Positions 10,835 through 21,842 are shown, numbered from the stretch's first letter. The stretch is DNA of 64,000 nt from Nematopogon swammerdamellus (GCA_946902875.1 OX336340.1:22149566-22213565); one strand, 5' to 3'. Numbers and translations: made by a program. Notes: a model not told the origin generated them from the letters alone.

Positions 10835-11247
10835 TAATGTTTTTCTTGTAACCGTTAAATAGTCTACAGAATTTGCAAGAACAAAATGAAAGGTGTAAAT
10901 AGTTTGTGGAAGAGAGCAAGTAAATGGCGTGGAAGGTCACACCGCACTGCAATGCCGACATACTGCAGCAACAATTGTTTTCACAAGAGAGAGTGTTAAC
11001 TTTATGACTTTTTAGTATAAACCACCCAGCCTGCGTCTGTTTCGCGGAAGGCTAGGGCAGCCCCTTTTGAAAATAAATCGAATTTCAGAAAATGTCGAGA
11101 CGATAAGTAATTTTTTTTTATGGAAACTGACACGGTTGGCTACATCACCCACAACATCCGTGATGTCAGCCCATAATACCGGGTGAACTAGGTGCCATGT
11201 CAGTGCTTCCCTTCGATCGTGCCGGCTACACTGAACTGGACGGAAAA
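10835..11247 (-). mobile_element. Composite of unknown block X plus SINE tail-1
   Basis: 11111-11247 is tail-1 in minus orientation (T-run at 11111-11119). Abutting its A-tail is block X (10835-11105). Block X recurs, again attached to the A-tail of a tail-1 copy, at 25430-25705 on the opposite strand. Both copies keep the same junction, so the joined unit itself was copied. Confidence 0.7.
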
Positions 11248-11281
11248 CTTTATACTTGATAAGAAATTTAATATACTTAAT

Positions 11282-11417
11282 AAGCAAGGAAACTCAATAG
11301 TTCTAGAGAGAGACCTAGAGAGGGAGACCTACTGGAGAAGATGGAAGCAACGGTTTGAAAATTTAGAGAACTACGTCATCGACCCGGTGGCGGAATTGGT
11401 AACGCGCTGGTCGGGAC
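11282..11417 (+). other. Possible orphan coding exon
   Basis: An open frame reads ERDLERETYWRRWKQRFENL and then ENYVIDPVAELVTRWSG. A good splice donor (GTATGT at 11418) follows directly. The charged, tryptophan-containing sequence looks more protein-like than the surrounding AT-rich DNA. The ID-P....RW pattern reminded me faintly of the first membrane region of cyclic-nucleotide-gated channels, but that is a guess. No convincing splice acceptor is visible upstream. It could be an exon of a large-intron host gene or a captured fragment. Confidence 0.3.
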
Positions 11418-11645
11418 GTATGTTTTCTCTTCATTTTCGACTTTGCATTTATCTAATGAAAAAATAAAAAAAAATCAGAGTTATATAGAAATTACACTAA
11501 AAGGAATAAAATATAATATTTATAAATTCACTAAAATATTTTTGTATGCTTTTTAAGAGGTTTTTTTCCTATTAAGTCTAAAGGAAATATAAAAGCTTCA
11601 ATATTTTTTTCTCTATATTGAAAATTATAAAATAATATTTGTCTT

Positions 11646-11843
11646 CATTTTTAAGTTTCCGGATTAACAGTAGGTTAGGTTAAAGACTTACATAAATCGG
11701 TTTTGACGGTCCAGTTTAACGTAACACCAGACGTCGGCTCCAGGAACTCCCGCAGCTCCTGAAGAAGCCCGTGACGTAGCGGGCGAAACGTCGACTTATG
11801 TAAGTCTTTAGTACCTACTGCTAATCCGGAAACTTAAAAATGA
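11646..11843. mobile_element. Inverted-repeat unit containing a hammerhead fold
   Basis: Arms of about 54 bp (11646-11700 and 11790-11843) are near-perfect reverse complements, including AAGTTTCCGGATTA and AGACTTACATAAA. The 90-bp centre holds the ribozyme annotated separately. No coding capacity. Penelope-like retroelements are known to carry hammerheads and to insert with inverted flanks, so a Penelope-like remnant is the leading idea. Confidence 0.7.
11730..11792 (+). ncRNA. Hammerhead ribozyme fold 1
   Basis: Every core element is present in order. Stem III 5' strand GACG is at 11730-11733, U 11734, and C 11735 is the predicted cleavage nucleotide. Stem I is 11736-11758, an imperfect hairpin with bulges. 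The CUGAAGA core is at 11759-11765. Stem II is GCCCG/CGGGC (11767-11771 with 11780-11784) with one extra A before it. GAAA is 11785-11788 and stem III 3' strand CGUC is 11789-11792. A11788 pairs with U11734, as in known hammerheads. The topology is type III (ends in stem III). Self-cleavage is inferred, not shown. Confidence 0.75.
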
Positions 11844-12090
11844 ATATAATTAATAACAGTAAACCTAAAAACATTAGTAATATTTGTCTCATCGGTTTAA
11901 TGCAAAATGTATGTAAGTAGGTACATATTTTACGTAAGTGTAAACTACGACGTGCTACCTTCACGGATTTACAGTTTTACGGCTAATAATAACTTTATAG
12001 GCATGGCTTTGTCCTAGCAGCTCACAACGGCAGGTAGAGCAAGGCTGCCCGCAAAACGAAAATCTATATTATGCAAATGGGGCAATCGCC

Positions 12091-12426
12091 GTGAAAAACG
12101 CGCCAACACGCCAAACAATTAATTGTCGACATTACAAAGGCTTAATAGTGCAAACTATTTTAGCCGTTTCGTCCTGCGACGCCGTTAACAGAGCATTCAC
12201 GACCGGTCATGGTGGCCACCATGTTGGCCGACACATCGATGGACAGGTATTCCAAATACGAACGAGCATTTCTTCGAACATGCGCCGACTGACATTAGAA
12301 CCGTCAGTGTTCGAAATGTTCACCATGTTCGGCGTAAGATCACATAATATACCCAACAACCAAATGTCCGGTGATATCGAGTCGAAAAAAACTTACAGGT
12401 TCGTGGCAACTGCATTCACAAAATAA
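12091..12426 (+). other. Unassigned 111-codon open frame
   Basis: The frame has no recognisable domain. It contains a short palindrome (CATGGTGGCCACCATG) and near-repeats of GTTGGCCGACA-type sequence that resemble 12725-12770. Composition and lack of motifs make a real gene unlikely. Confidence 0.2.
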
Positions 12427-12515
12427 ATACACATAGCTATAGTTTTAGCGTGCTTTTTATTTCCTGAAATACTCGGCTGACAAGAGCACCGAGAATTCAC
12501 AAGAGTGACAGAATA

Positions 12516-12640
12516 GAATAGAATAGAATAGAAACTCTTTATTGCACACAATGGAAAGAACAGTACACGAGTAGAAGAAAAAAAAATACAGGACTGCGCA
12601 AAGGAGGACTTATCACTTCAAGTGATTTCTTCCAGTCAAC
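12516..12640 (-). mobile_element. LINE 3' end fragment
   Basis: On the plus strand: repeated TAGAA, CTCTTTATTGCACACAATG, and GGAGGACTTATC...TTCCAGTCAAC. The same type of 3' end is seen at 13210-13335 (minus) and 45895-46035 (plus). On the minus strand it ends in an AATAAAGAG-like signal. Confidence 0.6.
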
Positions 12641-12649
12641 AATCAAAAT

Positions 12650-12715
12650 TGGCGCACGCCTGGGATTCTCTGTCTCTTGAGACCAGCGCCTTAACCACTA
12701 GCCTACCCGTTACAG
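12650..12715 (-). other. tRNA-like A-box sequence, probably an old SINE head
   Basis: The minus strand reads GGTAGGCTAGTGGTTAAGGC followed by GCTGGTCTC, like a tRNA D-arm and anticodon stem. No intact T-arm or acceptor stem follows, so it is not a functional tRNA gene. Confidence 0.35.
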
Positions 12716-13209
12716 TACCAACAGACGTGTCGGCTGACATGCCGACCAACACGATCGTCGCTGAATGGGTCGCTTTGCGAACGAATTTTTTGCTCTGTAC
12801 TGCAATATGCTTTACCTGTGTTACTGCAAACCCCGTGAAGCTAATAACGCCCGAAAGATTAATGTCACTATGGAAATGGCTTTTTATGGTGTTTTTGTTC
12901 ATTTGTTTTATGTGTGCTAGATAACAAATGGGGTTCCACGGAGTAATGACGGTGGCAGTACACGGGCAATATTAATATGTATAATCATGTAGATGTAACT
13001 ACTAAGTCAATAGTCTTAAACGTGGTGGCCGGTGTTGTGCGGTAATTTACCTGAGATCTTGCAGCACAATACCGATTATTCTGCTAACTCCCATTAGCGG
13101 GTTACAGTGTAATTATGGTAGCATTATTGCCCATGCTGCACTTCACAGTAGAGTCCAGTACTCTCAGAAGAAATTGTAGCCAAATGGCTCCTCTTGTAAT
13201 ATTATCATC

Positions 13210-13335
13210 ATATTCAATGTTAGATAGATAGATAGAAATAATGTTATTGCTCCAAAAACATTTTACAGGAGCACGCACGTACATAGGTTACATGAGAGGC
13301 AAAGGCGGGCTTATCCCTTACAGGGATTTTTCCCA
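13210..13335 (-). mobile_element. LINE 3' end fragment
   Basis: GATAGATAGATAG start, then GAGGCAAAGGCGGGCTTATCC and a CCAGGCAACC end. Same family as 12516-12640 in the same orientation. Confidence 0.55.
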
Positions 13336-13435
13336 GGCAACCTTTAGATGTTTGTTAGTCGTATGTTGTGAGATATAAGTAGGTAGTAGCAAAAGACTTC
13401 AGTGTGGGAATGTAAAATATAATATACAAGCTGTG

Positions 13436-13665
13436 CCCGCGGCTCCGCCCGCTCTCATATTTCACTTCACTGCTAACTTCATAAGCCATTTAGCGTAATA
13501 GTAAGTAGCCTATAGTTGATGGGAAGAATCAAGCTATCCGTAGATTTTTTTTTATTAAAATCGGTTCAGTGGTTCTCGAGTTATAAGCGGACAGACAGAC
13601 ATACCCTCAGACACTCAGACACTCAGACAGAAAGCAGACGTTGGATTTTATTATAGGTAAGGAAG
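13436..13665 (+). mobile_element. Short lepidopteran repeat (GTGCCCGCGGCTCC type), copy 1
   Basis: Starts ACAAGCTGTGCCCGCGGCTC, passes GGTTCAGTGGTTCTCGAGTT and a GGACAGACAGAC tract, and ends TTGGATTTTATTATAGG. A very similar copy is at 55451-55671. Helitron-like non-autonomous element is my best guess. Confidence 0.7.
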
Positions 13666-13873
13666 GAAAGGATGGAAAATAACTATGATAAACTATAATA
13701 TACACTACATATAAGTACATACTAGTAAATTAAACGTAGAAATCGCAAATTATGAATTAAATTAAATACATATGAATTACAGACATTTGCTCATAGTAAA
13801 GGAGCTTGAATGTTTGGTAGTAGCTTGAGTGTGTGAATGTAACATAGATATAATATAACGAATATAACTATAA

Positions 13874-16005
13874 TAGTCCGGTCGCCCGTAGAACATTCAT
13901 ATTACCAAAAAGGTTACCGCTTGGCTTAGTGAAATTGTTATAAATCACGGCATTTTAAACACAAAAACCCAAGTCTTAAAGATCGCGAATGGGCGCAACC
14001 GTATTCGGTGACAAGTCGAAAATCGCCAAAAATGTCGGTAAATTACTTTTTGAGGTTACCGATTCTTTTCACTATAGTTATGTTCTCCAGCTTATTTCAA
14101 TTACCACACGTCATCGTAAGACCATGGCAAGTGGGCATACACTGGTTTAAGACCACATGAAGTCAGCCGATTTTGACGTTAAATTACTTTTTGAGGTTAC
14201 CGCTTCAAATTTATACAGCAGCTAATAGACCCTCTGTACAAACCACATACCCAATTTAAGACCCTTTCTGTGGGCGCTTTAGATTTTAAGACCCATTTTG
14301 TCGGCGAAGAAAAATTTCAAAAAATTGTATTAAAGTACGTAAATACATACATAATGTACATACCACACGCTGTATTCCGACAATCAGGATAAGCAGAGTA
14401 ATCGGCGTTGTACTGCAAGTACACCTATAAGTCCTGTCGCCCGTAGAACATTCATATTACCAAAAAGTTACCGCGTGGCTATGTGAAATTGTTATAAATT
14501 ACGCCATTTTAAACACAAAAGCCCAAATCTGAAAGATCGCAAATGGGCGCAACCATATTCGGTGCCAAGTCGAAAATTTCCAAAAATTTCAGTAATTTAC
14601 TTTTCGAGGTTACCGCTTATTTTCACTGTAGTTATGTTCTCCAGCTTATTTAAATTACCACACGTCATCGTAAGACCATGGCAAGTCGGCATACACTGAT
14701 TTAAGACCACATGAAGTCAGCCGATTATGAAGATAATTTACTTTTTGAGGTTACCGCTTCAAATTTATACAGCAGCTAATAGACCCTCTGTACAAACCAC
14801 ATACCCATTTTAAGACCCTTTCTGTGGGCGCTTTAGATTTTAAGACCCATTTTGTCGACGAAGAAAAATTAAAAAAAATGGTATTAAAGTACGTAAATAC
14901 ATACATAATGTACATACCACACGCTGCATTCCGACAATCAGGGTAAGCAGAGTAATCGGCGTTGTGCTGCAAGTACACCTAGTCCTGTCGCCCGTAGAAC
15001 ATTCATATTACCAAAAAGGTTACCGCTTGGCTATGTGAAATTGTTATAAATTACGCCATTTTAAACACGAAAACCCAAATCTGAAAGATCGCAAATGGGC
15101 GCAACCATATTCGTGACAAGTCAAAAATCTCCAAAAATGTCAGTAATTTACTTTTCGAGGTTACCGCTTCTTCTCACTGTAGTTATGTTCTCCAGCTTAT
15201 TTCAATTACCACACGTCATCGTAAGACCATGGCAAGTGGGCATACACTGATTTAAGACCACATGAAGTCAGCCGATTTTTAAGATAATTTATTTTTTGAG
15301 GTTACCGCTTCAAATTTATACAGCAGCTAATAGACCTTCTGTACAAACCACATACCCATTTTAAGACCCTTTCTGTGGGCGCTTTAGATTTTAAGACCTA
15401 TTTTGTCGGCGAAGAATAATTTAAAAAAATTGTATTAAAGTACGTAAATACATACATAATGTACATACCACACGCTGCATTCCGTAAATCGGGGCGAGTA
15501 GAGTAATCGGCGTTGTGCTGCAAGTACACCTAGTCCTCTCGCCCGTAGAACATTCATATTACCAAAAAGGTTACCACTTGGCTATGTGAAATTGTTATAA
15601 ATCACGGCATTTTAAACACAAAAACCCAAATCTGAAAGATCGCAAATGGGCGCAACCATATTCGTGACAAGTCGAAAATCGCTAAAAATGTCAGTAATTT
15701 ACTTTTCGAGGTTACCGCTTCTTTTCACTATAGTTATGTTCTCCAGCTTATTTCAATTACCACACGTCATCGTAAGACCATGGCAAGTGGGCATACACTG
15801 GTTTAAGACCACATGAAGTCAGCCGATTTTGACGTTAAATTACTTTTTGAGGTTACCGCTTCAAATTTATACAGCAGCTAATAGACCCTCTGTACAAACC
15901 ACATACCCAATTTAAGACCCTTTCTGTGGGCGCTTTAGATTTTAAGACCTATATTGTCGGCAAAGAAAACTTTCAAAAAATGGTATTAAAATACGTACAT
16001 ACATA
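13874..16005 (+). repeat. Left arm: ~3.9 tandem units
   Basis: Periods are 555, 551 and 551 bp. The fourth unit stops near 16005, before the ~75-bp family-B-like junction segment that separates the other units. Each unit carries three copies of GGTTACCGCTT-like sequence and four of TAAGACC. Confidence 0.9.
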
Positions 16006-16149
16006 AATATGTACTGTCATTCAGTTGATTGTGTTACACAACGGTACCACCGATTAATGTACATAATATGTATGTTTATTATATACATATATATGCTTAT
16101 TAAAACATTTATGTAGTATTCCTATGTAGTGTATCATACATATTTCTTT

Positions 16150-16300
16150 ACAGTCTAACACATTGCCACTAACTATTCTTGTTCGCCTGCATGTACTTCT
16201 CCCACATCCCAAAGGTTAGTTAGAATAGAATGTCTCGCGGCATTAAGCTCGCCTGTTGTACCTAATTTTTATAAATTGGTGTTCAATAAAGAATATATAC
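16150..16300 (+). mobile_element. LINE 3' end with (ATAC)n tail
   Basis: Runs from CATTGCCACTAACTATTCTT through GCGGCATTAAGCTCGCCTGT to CAATAAAGAATATATACATA. The same 3' end is at 54372-54543 and, shortened, at 23976-24056. Confidence 0.65.
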
Positions 16301-16457
16301 ATATACATGTACATACCACACGCTGTATTCCGACAATCCGGGTAAGAAGAGTAATGGGCGTTGTGCTCCAAGAACACCGATAAATTATAGCTCAACACCG
16401 AAGGTTTAGCAAAGTAATCGAACAAGATAACAATCGAGCAGCAAGTAAGCACAAAAA

Positions 16458-16795
16458 CCTGGGTGCGGTCAGTACTTGGATGGGTGACCGCTGACCGTTG
16501 GAGGCTGACCGAGGTTCGGATTCCTCGTAAAACTGTAGGTCCCTTCCCTCCTAATCTTACTTGGTGGTAGGGTTTAACCCGCCCGGGTTGGTACCACCGC
16601 ACTGAATGAAACGTCGGTCTAAACGGCTATGTAAATAGTTTGTGTTTTCCGACCAGTTCAGTGTAGCCGGCACGATCAAAGGGGGAAGCACTGACATGGC
16701 ACCTAGTTCACCCGGTGCTATGGGCTGACATCACGGACGTTGTAGGTGATGTAGCCAACCGTGTCAGTTTCCATAAAAAAAAAAAAAAAAAAAAA
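16458..16795 (+). mobile_element. 5S/tRNA-headed SINE inserted in family B
   Basis: The 5' part holds GTGCGGTCAGTACTTGGATG (5S rRNA-like) and GAGGTTCGGATTCCTC (B-box-like). Then comes tail-1 and an A-run of about 22 (16774-16795). Family B sequence continues on either side in one orientation, so this SINE is the younger insertion. Confidence 0.8.
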
Positions 16796-17540
16796 CCCAC
16801 CTGCTGCATGATGGAAGGACCGTGCCAGGGTGAGAGGTGCCTACCCTGTCGCCCTTGAGCACGGCATCTTGCCCTTATCCCTTTTACGACATGCACGGGG
16901 AGAGATGCAGTGGAGCTGGTATAAACGTTCTGTTATAAACCTTGTATTTATACTATATTGTATTACCATGCAATAGAATATAGGAGCACTACAACGTTCG
17001 TCATTCATCTCGCCACCCGCGCTCATGTGGAAATTACTGCAATGCAACGTCGCATTATCGCACTTTACCTAAAACTATGTCGTAGATTTTTGCGATGCGA
17101 CGTCGCACCGTCAGTCGCATCGCGCACCGCACGAGTACTCCGCCCGCCGTGATGTAAATTTAGTGAAACTAGATGCCGCCGACCTTAGTAAGTTTTACCT
17201 ACGGTTAAATAATGTGTAATTTTTTCTAACAATGAGTGGAAAGACATGTCGGTGCAGGTTCGCAAGCTGGAACTATTATAAATTTTACAGAAAAATGTTT
17301 GAATAAGTGTAAAAAGTGTTTGTCCAACCAAATATAGAAGAATTCGTTTGCCAGACGATGTGTCGTCAGAAATTGGTTAGCTTATTCGTATAAGTTCATA
17401 TTTTACAAAGAAACTAAGTTTACTCGTATTTATACAAATATGTAAAACTCAAATTTTAGGAATTTCGAACGAGCTCTCCTAACGAACGGACCGCGGCGAG
17501 TCACGTCGCTTCTTAACAAAACAAAAACTAAGCTCTAATC

Positions 17541-20500
17541 TAAAATGTTCTACGGGCGACAGGACTAGGTGTAATTGCAGCACAACACCGATTACTCTGC
17601 TTACCCTGATTGTCGGAATACAGCGTGTGGTATGTACATTATGTATGTATTTACGTACTTTAATACAATTTTTTTAAATTTTTCTTCGCCGACAAAATGG
17701 GTCTTAAAATCTAAAGCGCCCACAGAGAGGGTCTTAAAATAGGTATGTGGTTTGGACAGAGGGTCTATTAACTGCTATATAAATTTGAAGCGGTAACCTC
17801 AAAAAGAAAATTATCGTCAAAATCGTCTGACTTCATCTGGTCATAAATTAGTGTATGCCCACTTGCCATGGTCTTACGATGACGTGTGGTAATTGAAATA
17901 AGCTGGAGAACATAACTACAGTGAGAAGAAGCGTTAACCTGGAAAAGTAAATTACTGAAATTTTTGGAGATTTTTGACTTGTCACCGAATATGGTTGCGC
18001 CCATTAGCGATCTTTCAGATTTGGGTTTTAGTATTTAAAATGGCGTAATTTATAACAATTTCACATAGCCAAGCGGTAACCTTTTTGGTAATATATGTTC
18101 TACGGGCGACAGGACTAGGTGTACTTGCAGCACAACGACGATTACTCTTCTTACCCTGATTGTCGAAATGCAGCGTGTGGTATGTACATTATGTATGTAT
18201 TTACGTATTTTAATACCATTTTTTTAAATTTTTCTTCGCCGACAAAATGGGTCTTAAAATCTGAAGCGCCCACAGAAAGGGTCTTAAAATGGGTATGTGG
18301 TTTGTACAGAGGGTCTATTAGATGCTGTATAAATTTGAAGCGGTAACCTCAAAAAGTAAATTATCGTCATAATCGGCTGACTTCATGTGGTCTTAAATCA
18401 GTGTATGCCCACTTGCCATGGTCTTACGATGACGTGTGGTAATTGAAATAAGCTGGAGAACATAACTACAGTGAAAAGAAGCGGTAACCTCGAAAAGTAA
18501 ATTGCTGAAATTTTTGGAGATTTTCGACTTGTCACCGAATATGGTTGCGCCCATTTGCGATCTTTCAGATTTGGGCTTTTGTGTTTAAAATAGCGTAATT
18601 TATAACAATTTCACATGGCCAAGCGGTAACCTTTTTGGTAATATGAATGTTCTACGGGCGACAGGACTTATAGGTGTACTTGCAGCACAACGCCGATTAC
18701 TCTGCTTACCCTGATTGTCGGAATGCAGCGTGTGGTATGTACATTATGTATGTATTTACGTACTTTAATACCATTTTTTGAAATTTTTCTTCGCCGACAA
18801 AATGGGTCTTAAAATCTAAAGCGCCCACAGAAAGGGTCTTAAAATGGGTATGTGGTTTGTACAGAGGGTCTATTAGCTGCTGTATAAATTTGAAGCGGTA
18901 ACCTCAAAAAGTAATTTAACGTCAAAATCGGCTGACTTCACGTGGTCTTAAACCAGTGTATGCCCACTTGCCATGGTCTTACGATGACGTGTGGTAATTG
19001 AAATAAGCTGGAGAACATAACTACAGTGAAAAGAAGCGGTAACCTCGAAAAGTAAATTACTGACATTTTTGGAGATTTTCGACTTGTCACGAATATGGTT
19101 GCGCCCATTTGCGATCTTTCAGATTTGGGTTTTAGCATTTAAAATGGCGTAATTTATAACAATTTCACATAGCCAAGTGGTAACCTTTTTGGTAATATGA
19201 ATGTTCTACGGGCGACAGGACTAGGAGTACTTGCAGCACAACGCCGATTACTCTGTTTACCCTGATTGTCGGAATGCAGCGTGTGATATGTACATTATAT
19301 ATGTATTTACGTACTTTAATACCATTTTTTTTTATTTTTCTTCGCCGACAAAATTGGTCTTAAAATCTAAAGCGCCCACAGAAAGGGTCTTAAAATGGGT
19401 ATGTGGTTTGTACAGAGGGTCTATTAGCTGCTGTATAAATTTGAAGCGGTAACCTCAAAAAGTAAATTATCGTCATAATCGGCTGACTTCATGTGGTCTT
19501 AAATCAGTGTATGCCCACTTGCCATGGTCTTACGATGACGTGTGGTAATTGAAATAAGCTGGAGAACATAACTACAGTGAAAAGAAGCGGTAACCTCGAA
19601 AAGTAAATTACTGAAATTTTTGGAAATTTTCGACTTGTCACCGAATATGGTTGCGCCCATTTGCGATCTTTCAGACTTGGGCTTTTGTGTTTAAAATGGC
19701 GTAATTTATAACAATTTCACATAGCCAAGCGGTAACCTTTTTGGTAATATGAATGTTCTACGGGCGACAGGACTTATAGGTGTACTTGCAGCACAACGCC
19801 GATTACTCTGCTTACCCTGATTGTCGGAATACAGCGTGTGGTATGTACATTATGTATGTATTTACGTACTTTAATACAATTTTTTGAAATTTTTCTTCGC
19901 CGACAAAATGGGTCTTAAAATCTAAAGCGCCCACAGAAAGGGTCTTAAATTGGGTATGTGGTTTGTACAGAGGGTCTATTAGCTGCTGTATAAATTTGAA
20001 GCGGTAACCTCAAAAAGTAAATTATCGTCATAATCGGCTGACTTCATGTGGTCTTAAATCAGTGTATGCCCACTTGCCATGGTCTTACGATGACGTGTGG
20101 TAATTGAAATAAGCTGGAGAACATAAGTACAGTGAAAAGAAGCGGTAACCTCGAAAAGTAAATTACTGAAATTTTTGGAAATTTTCGACTTGTCACCGAA
20201 TATGGTTGCGCCCATTTGCGATCTTTCAGACTTGGGCTTTTGTGTTTAAAATGGCGTAATTTATAACAATTTCACATAGCCAAGCGGTAACCTTTTTGGT
20301 AATATGAATGTTCTACGGGCGACAGGACTTATAGGTGTACTTGCAGCACAACGCCGATTACTCTGCTTACCCTGATTGTCGGAATACAGCGTGTGGTATG
20401 TACATTATGTATGTATTTACGTACTTTAATAAAAATTTTTGAAATTTTTCTTCGCCGACAAAATGGGTCTTAAAATCTAAAGCGCCCACAGAAAGGGTCT

Positions 20501-21440
20501 TAAATTGGGTATGTGGTTTGTACAGAGGGTCTATTAGCTGCTGTATAAATTTGAAGCGGTAACCTCAAAAAGTAAATTATCGTCATAATCGGCTGACTTC
20601 ATGTGGTCTTAAATCAGTGTATGCCCACTTGCCATGGTCTTACGATGACGTGTGGTAATTGAAATAAGCTGGAGAACATAAGTACAGTGAAAAGAAGCGG
20701 TAACCTCGAAAAGTAAATTACTGAAATTTTTGGAAATTTTCGACTTGTCACCGAATATGGTTGCGCCCATTTGCGATCTTTCAGACTTGGGCTTTTGTGT
20801 TTAAAATGGCGTAATTTATAACAATTTCACATAGCCAAGCGGTAACCTTTTTGGTAATATGAATGTTCTACGGGCGACAGGACTTATAGGTGTACTTGCA
20901 GCACAACGCCGATTACTCTGCTTACCCTGATTGTCGGAATACAGCGTGTGGTATGTACATTATGTATGTATTTACGTACTTTAATACAATTTTTTGAAAT
21001 TTTTCTTCGCCGACAAAATGGGTCTTAAAATCTAAAGCGCCCACAGAAAGGGTCTTAAATTGGGTATGTGGTTTGTACAGAGGGTCTATTAGCTGCTGTA
21101 TAAATTTGAAGCGGTAACCTCAAAAAGTAATTTAACGTCAAAATCGGCTGACTTCATGTGGTCTTAAACCAGTGTATGCCCACTTGCCATGGTCTTACGA
21201 TGACGTGTGGTAATTGAAATAAGCTGTAGAACATAACTATAGTGAAAAGAATCGGTAACCTCAAAAAGTAATTTACCGACATTTTTGGCGATTTTCGACT
21301 TGTCACCGAATACGGTTGCGCCCATTCGCGATCTTTAAGACTTGGGTTTTTGTGTTTAAAATGCCGTAATTTATAACAATTTCACTAAGCCAAGCGGTAA
21401 CCTTTTTGGTAATATGAATGTTCTACGGGCGACCGGACTA
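17541..21440 (-). repeat. Right arm: 7 tandem units in inverse orientation
   Basis: Seven periods of 550-555 bp. The three units between about 19759 and 21424 are almost identical to each other, suggesting recent expansion by unequal exchange. Each unit junction contains the 3' end of family B (GCAGCACAACGCCGATTACT...GCGTGTGGTATGTAC). Confidence 0.9.
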
Positions 21441-21450
21441 TAACTTTTTA

Positions 21451-21780
21451 AGTGCGGTGTGGGGCCGGTACTTAAAAAGAATAACCCCACTGCATCTCTC
21501 TTCATACATGTAGCAAAAGGCGACTAAGGGATAAGGACCAGATGCCATGCTAAAGGGCGACAGGATAGGCACCTCTCACCTTGGAACGGTCCTTCCGCCG
21601 AGTCATGCAGCAGGTGGGTCTTCTTGCCTTACTTACTGCTTGATAGTTATCTTGTCCGAATAATTTGCTAAACGTCGTGGTCGGTTTTGTGCTGTAAGTT
21701 ACAAGAGTACCTGCAGCACAACTCCGATTACTCTGCTTACCCCGATTTAAGGGATACAGCGTGTGTTATGTATGTATGTA
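21451..21780 (+). mobile_element. Family B repeat, near full length
   Basis: Lies 10 bp outside the right end of the foldback-like element. Starts GGTGTGGGGCCGGTACTT and ends GCGTGTGTTATGTATGTATG. Confidence 0.8.
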
Positions 21781-21842
21781 TAACTATAATATACTACGTA
21801 TAAGTACGTACTATTTAAGTCCAAATATACATAAATACAAAT

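Larger units (their letters stand above)
16006..17540. other. Spacer of the foldback-like element
   Basis: Holds a LINE 3' end (16150-16300), a family B copy in minus orientation split into 16300-16452 and 16797-16920 by a SINE (16458-16795), and an unexplained stretch 16920-17540. The last part has a CpG-rich patch (GCGATGCGACGTCGCACC near 17092) and short frames without motifs. It may be the remains of original internal sequence of the element. Confidence 0.6.
13874..21440. mobile_element. 7.57-kb foldback-like element built of 555-bp tandem units
   Basis: Two opposed tandem arrays flank a spacer. Units in the left arm start at 13876, 14431, 14982 and 15533. In the right arm, in inverse orientation, unit boundaries fall at 17551, 18101, 18653, 19207, 19759, 20314, 20869 and 21424. 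The outermost unit of each arm shares private variants absent from inner units (GTCCGGTCGCC, GGCTTAGTG, CAAGTCTTAAAGATCGCG). These ends are therefore true terminal inverted repeats starting TAGTCCGG. TAA flanks both ends (13871-13873, 21441-21443). A 3-bp TAA duplication suggests a PIF/Harbinger-like integrase, but Foldback-type architecture with another enzyme is possible. No transposase is recognised. Confidence 0.8.

Noticed and set aside
16590..16625. GAAACGTCGG in the SINE body as another hammerhead core
   Set aside because: There is no CUGANGA plus stem II at the right distance upstream, so the match to GAAAC is fortuitous.
17768..19452. Recurring 60-80-codon frames in the 555-bp units
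   Set aside because: They repeat with the unit, are broken in several units by single-base changes, and show no codon-level conservation.
13874..21440. CRISPR-like or simple satellite reading of the 555-bp array
   Set aside because: Units are far too long, there are no unique spacers, the organism is an insect, and the matched outer ends plus inverse arms fit a mobile element better than a plain satellite.
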